Origin: Methanothrix sp.
GTDB lineage: Archaea > Halobacteriota > Methanosarcinia > Methanotrichales > Methanotrichaceae
NCBI GenBank assembly: GCA_026394565.1
Contig: JAPKYA010000017.1
Coordinates: 1-35,311, forward strand
DNA: 35,311 nt
Direction: 5' to 3'
Every line of letters starts with the position of its first letter. The stretch's first letter is position 1. Below are positions 33,854 through 35,311 of this stretch, piece after piece. Below the pieces are notes generated by a model that was not told the origin of the DNA, made no database searches, and was given only the letters and a program-made list of their open reading frames with translations. Made by a program: the position numbers and the translations under genes.

Positions 33854-35311
33854 TCATACTGCTCGATCGATGCCGATTCTCACACAGACACCCTCGATAT
33901 CCCAGTCTTTAACCAGCTTTCCCTGCAATTCCAGGCCCAGGCCCAACTGGAAGTTTGCGGCCCGAACCTCGCCGGCAATATGCTCCTTCTTTTGCAGGGC
34001 TAAGTCGAGGATAGGCTTGCTCTCGATATCGACCATGGCCCGGATCTGATCTTCCACGCGCAGATCGAGTTCTTTTCTCATGTCCTGAATGCGGCGAATG
34101 ATCTCTCGGGCATACCCTTCCGCCTCAAGCTCAGGAGTGAGGGTGATGTCCACGAAGACGAATCCCCGGGAAAACTCAGCCGCAGGCAGATTTTGCGACG
34201 GCAATTCTTTGATTTGCACCATCTCGGCGGTTATTTTATACTGCTTTCCGGCGAAAGATATGGTCGCTTCGCCTGCGTCCAGTTGCCTCTTAACCTGGGC
34301 GGGGTCGGCGGCGGCTATGGCCTCGACGACCATCTTGGCTTCGCCCTTGTAGACCGGCCCGATCTTCTTATGAACGGGAGCGATCTCCAGGTCCATCTTT
34401 GGCTTTTTTCCGACAGCTAGCACGGTTATCTTCTTGGAGTTGGTCTGGCCCTTAAGGACATTTTCCAGGCCGCCCAGGTCCACGGCATCTTTGGCCGGAG
34501 CTATCAAGATCTCTGAGACTGGCCAGCGCAGTTTGCGGCCCCCTTTCTGGCGGGCATTGGAAGCGGCCATGGAAACCTCCCTTACCAGTGCCATGCTCTC
34601 TTCCAGGCGCTTGTCTATCCGCGCCGGATCGGCTTCTGGCCACATGCACATGTGCACCGACTGTGGCGCAGCCTCGTCCAGCCCTTTCACCAGATTCTGG
34701 TAAATGGACTCGGAGATGAAAGGCGTGAACGGAGCCATGAGCCGGCAGAGTTTGACCAAAACCTCATAGATGGTGGCGTAGGCTGCGAGCTTGTCCGGAT
34801 TATCCTGCTCAATCCAGGTGCGGGGCCGTACCAACTGGATGTACCAGCGGGAAAGATCCTCCAGGATGAAGTCGGAGATGGAGCGCACAATGCGGTGCAA
34901 CTGGTAGACCTCCATCTCTTCTGTGACCGCCTCGATCAGGCTGTTCACCCGGGACAAAATCCAGCGATCCTCGGGGCGTAGATTGCTCTCGTACCTGGAC
35001 AGATCCGCCTTGCCGGCATCGAACTTATCCAGGACCATGTAGGGCAAAGCAAAGCGATAGGCATTCCAGAAGATGTTGAGCATGCGGCTGGTGTTCTCCA
35101 CAGCATCCCAGGAGAAGTGCAGATCCTCCCAGGGAGCATTGGCTCCCAGCACATAAAAGCGCAGGATGTCGGCACCAAACTTCTGCACAACCTCCTCCGG
35201 CTGGACGATGTTGCCAATGCTTTTGGACATCTTCCTGCCCTGGTCATCTAAGGTAAAGCCGTGCATGAGAACGCTCTTGTAAGGCGCTCTGCCAAAGGAG
35301 ACCATGGCGGC
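33854..35311 (-). CDS. ileS: Isoleucyl-tRNA synthetase, C-terminal part (runs off right edge)
   Basis: The frame is open through the window edge at 35311 and encodes the C-terminal ~485 residues. It contains the class I KMSKS loop (GRKMSKSIGN), the following VLGANAPWEDLHFSWDAVENTSRML, the tRNA-anticodon helical domain (SISDFILEDLSRWYIQLVR), and the C-terminal EAEGYAREIIRRIQDMRKELDLRVED region of archaeal/eukaryotic-type IleRS. It charges tRNA-Ile. The Rossmann fold with HIGH and the editing domain lie outside the window. No fault is seen in the visible part. The DUF151 gene follows in the same transcript. Confidence 0.96.
   Translation of the reverse strand, partial: AAMVSFGRAPYKSVLMHGFTLDDQGRKMSKSIGNIVQPEEVVQKFGADILRFYVLGANAPWEDLHFSWDAVENTSRMLNIFWNAYRFALPYMVLDKFDAGKADLSRYESNLRPEDRWILSRVNSLIEAVTEEMEVYQLHRIVRSISDFILEDLSRWYIQLVRPRTWIEQDNPDKLAAYATIYEVLVKLCRLMAPFTPFISESIYQNLVKGLDEAAPQSVHMCMWPEADPARIDKRLEESMALVREVSMAASNARQKGGRKLRWPVSEILIAPAKDAVDLGGLENVLKGQTNSKKITVLAVGKKPKMDLEIAPVHKKIGPVYKGEAKMVVEAIAAADPAQVKRQLDAGEATISFAGKQYKITAEMVQIKELPSQNLPAAEFSRGFVFVDITLTPELEAEGYAREIIRRIQDMRKELDLRVEDQIRAMVDIESKPILDLALQKKEHIAGEVRAANFQLGLGLELQGKLVKDWDIEGVCVRIGIDRAV

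Noticed and set aside
1-35311. Insertion sequence, transposase or integrase explaining the rearrangements
   Set aside because: No transposase-type frame or terminal inverted repeats are recognisable; the rearrangements look like duplications and deletions.

Overview
The window looks like chromosomal DNA of a methanogenic archaeon, most probably of the Methanosarcinales and Methanothrix-like. This placement is inferred from archaeal-type prolyl-tRNA synthetase, Trm5 and TATA/BRE promoters, frequent TTG/GTG starts with strong GGAG-type ribosome sites, a tRNA without encoded CCA, and a large CobN-type chelatase locus.

Positions 1-24803 form one accessory metal/tetrapyrrole locus. It holds the start of a ChlI/BchI-type AAA+ chelatase subunit (minus strand), two BtuC/FecCD-type permeases, two matching ATPases, a full CobN/BchH-type chelatase large subunit, five large extracytoplasmic binding proteins that each carry EF-hand or dockerin-like calcium loops, one remnant of such a protein, one plain BtuF-like binding protein, a membrane 'gate' protein, and a nitrogenase-like set (NifD-like, NifK-like, NifH-like). 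A double-domain nitrilase sits inside the locus on the opposite strand. The combination of a chelatase with a NifDKH-like reductase has the same logic as bacteriochlorophyll synthesis (BchHID plus BchLNB) and as F430 synthesis (CfbA plus CfbCD). The locus is therefore a candidate import-and-modification system for a metal tetrapyrrole or a similar chelate; the substrate cannot be read from the sequence.

The same locus is visibly eroding. The first ATPase has lost about 42 residues including the Q-loop. One binding protein survives only as its C-terminus. A second cobN survives as its first six codons joined to its last ~37 codons, out of frame. The NifD-like gene lacks its middle domain and is split, and the NifK-like gene has an in-frame TAG. 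The second transporter (binding protein, permease, ATPase at 21597-24803), the NifH-like protein and the full CobN appear intact. The order of the remnants points to an ancestral repeat unit of cobN, binding protein type A, binding protein type B, which was duplicated and then reduced.

Positions 24860-35311 are mostly ordinary chromosomal genes. They comprise a membrane-anchored phospholipase-D-family protein, trm5, a two-frame Cas4-like membrane nuclease followed by a secreted SNase-like protein, proS with a SpoIIM-like membrane protein, a bile-acid/sodium-symporter-type carrier, a LysE-type exporter, tRNA-Ala(GGC), two unrecognised secreted proteins, a DUF151 bifunctional nuclease, and the C-terminal part of ileS running off the right edge.
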